NCBI GenBank assembly: GCA_947457285.1
Contig: CANGVZ010000181.1
Span: forward strand, 1 to 5,438
Length of the DNA stretch: 5,438 bases
DNA from: Flavobacteriales bacterium
GTDB lineage: Bacteria > Bacteroidota > Bacteroidia > Flavobacteriales_D > Sanyastnellaceae
Direction of reading: 5' to 3'
The notes beneath the pieces were generated by a model. That model had not been told where the DNA came from and did not search any database. It saw nothing but the letters and a program-made list of their open reading frames with translations. Both the position numbers and the translations under genes were made by a program. Positions 5,362 through 5,438 of this stretch are shown here, piece after piece (within the stretch, counting starts at the first letter, position 1; each line of letters starts with the position of its first letter).

Positions 5362-5438
5362 TTAGAGGCTCCTGATGGTTTGAACTACATATTGATAGTC
5401 ATCCGGGGCCATTCGATTATGGAGGGGTATTGCCATTG
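5362..5438 (-). CDS. 3' end of a probable DegT/DnrJ/EryC1/StrS-type sugar aminotransferase
   Basis: Only the last 24 full codons and a TAA stop (5364-5362) are visible; the gene continues past the right edge. The readable tail has an IPLHNRM segment, then DDYQYV and a short final helix ending in RSL. This matches the common C-terminus of DegT-family PLP aminotransferases, where a 'lPlh-x-x-m' strand is followed by 'd-x-x-Y-V-i' and a closing helix. Such enzymes put an amino group on a nucleotide-linked keto sugar. That would supply the amine which the downstream acyltransferase could acylate. The PLP lysine is not in the window, so the call rests on a short tail plus context. The other two frames here hit stops earlier or look unlike any family I know. 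Confidence 0.68.
   Translation of the reverse strand, partial: MAIPLHNRMAPDDYQYVVQTIRSL
5369..5373 (-). promoter_or_regulatory. Probable ribosome-binding site for asnB
   Basis: The minus strand reads AGGAG here, inside the last codons of the aminotransferase gene. It is 11 bases from the asnB ATG, slightly longer than the usual spacing. With the 4-bp intergenic gap, it suggests translation of asnB is linked to termination of the upstream gene. Confidence 0.6.

Larger units (their letters stand above)
1..5438 (-). other. Single polycistronic operon, surface-glycan type with an acyl-chain module
   Basis: Eight co-directional genes have junctions, in transcription order, of +4, +6, +9, +36, -14, +5 and -4 bp. 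No gap is long enough for a convincing promoter or terminator, and the 36-bp gap at 2430-2465 shows no recognisable signal. The first part (aminotransferase, AsnB, acyltransferase) is sugar-modifying. The second part (ACP, reductase, MBL, KAS III, MaoC) builds or processes an acyl chain. Both operon ends lie outside the window. Confidence 0.8.

Overview
This 5.4 kb window is a piece of a densely packed operon. Every supportable gene lies on the minus strand, so transcription runs from high to low coordinates. In order: the 3' end of an apparent DegT/DnrJ/EryC1/StrS sugar aminotransferase (5438-5362), an AsnB-family glutamine amidotransferase (5357-3465), a PglD/NeuD-like left-handed beta-helix acyltransferase (3458-2793), a dedicated acyl carrier protein (2783-2466), a FabG-like short-chain reductase (2429-1716), a metallo-beta-lactamase-fold hydrolase with a GTG start (1729-1070), a FabH-like KAS III ketosynthase (1064-69), and the 5' end of a MaoC-like dehydratase (72 to beyond 1). 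The largest intergenic gap is 36 bp, two gene pairs overlap, and I see no internal promoter or terminator. No RNA gene, mobile element or CRISPR array is visible.

The gene mix (sugar aminotransferase, amidotransferase, hexapeptide acyltransferase) is typical of a bacterial surface-polysaccharide locus such as O-antigen, capsule or exopolysaccharide. The unusual part is the inserted fatty-acid/polyketide-like set: ACP, KAS III, ketoreductase, MBL hydrolase and MaoC. My model is that KAS III condenses a CoA-linked starter with malonyl-ACP, the reductase makes a 3-hydroxyacyl-ACP, MaoC may dehydrate it, and the acyl group is moved to an amino sugar made by the aminotransferase. AsnB would amidate a carboxyl group, possibly of a uronic acid. 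A 3-hydroxybutyramido or related N-acyl sugar is the simplest product. This is inference: no glycosyltransferase or polysaccharide-export gene is in the window.

Several proteins depart from their family norms. The acyltransferase has Pro where PglD-type enzymes carry the catalytic His, AsnB has Cys where the glutaminase motif usually has Glu, and KAS III lacks the Arg that follows the HQAN motif in E. coli FabH. All other core catalytic residues I checked are intact, so these look like working but specialised enzymes.

Base composition is uneven: sampled lines of the AsnB gene are about 48-58% GC, against about 32-35% for the MBL and KAS III genes, which suggests a mosaic locus. The AT-rich coding and mostly poor Shine-Dalgarno sites would fit Bacteroidota, but other Gram-negative groups with mosaic glycan loci are possible; I hold this assignment loosely.
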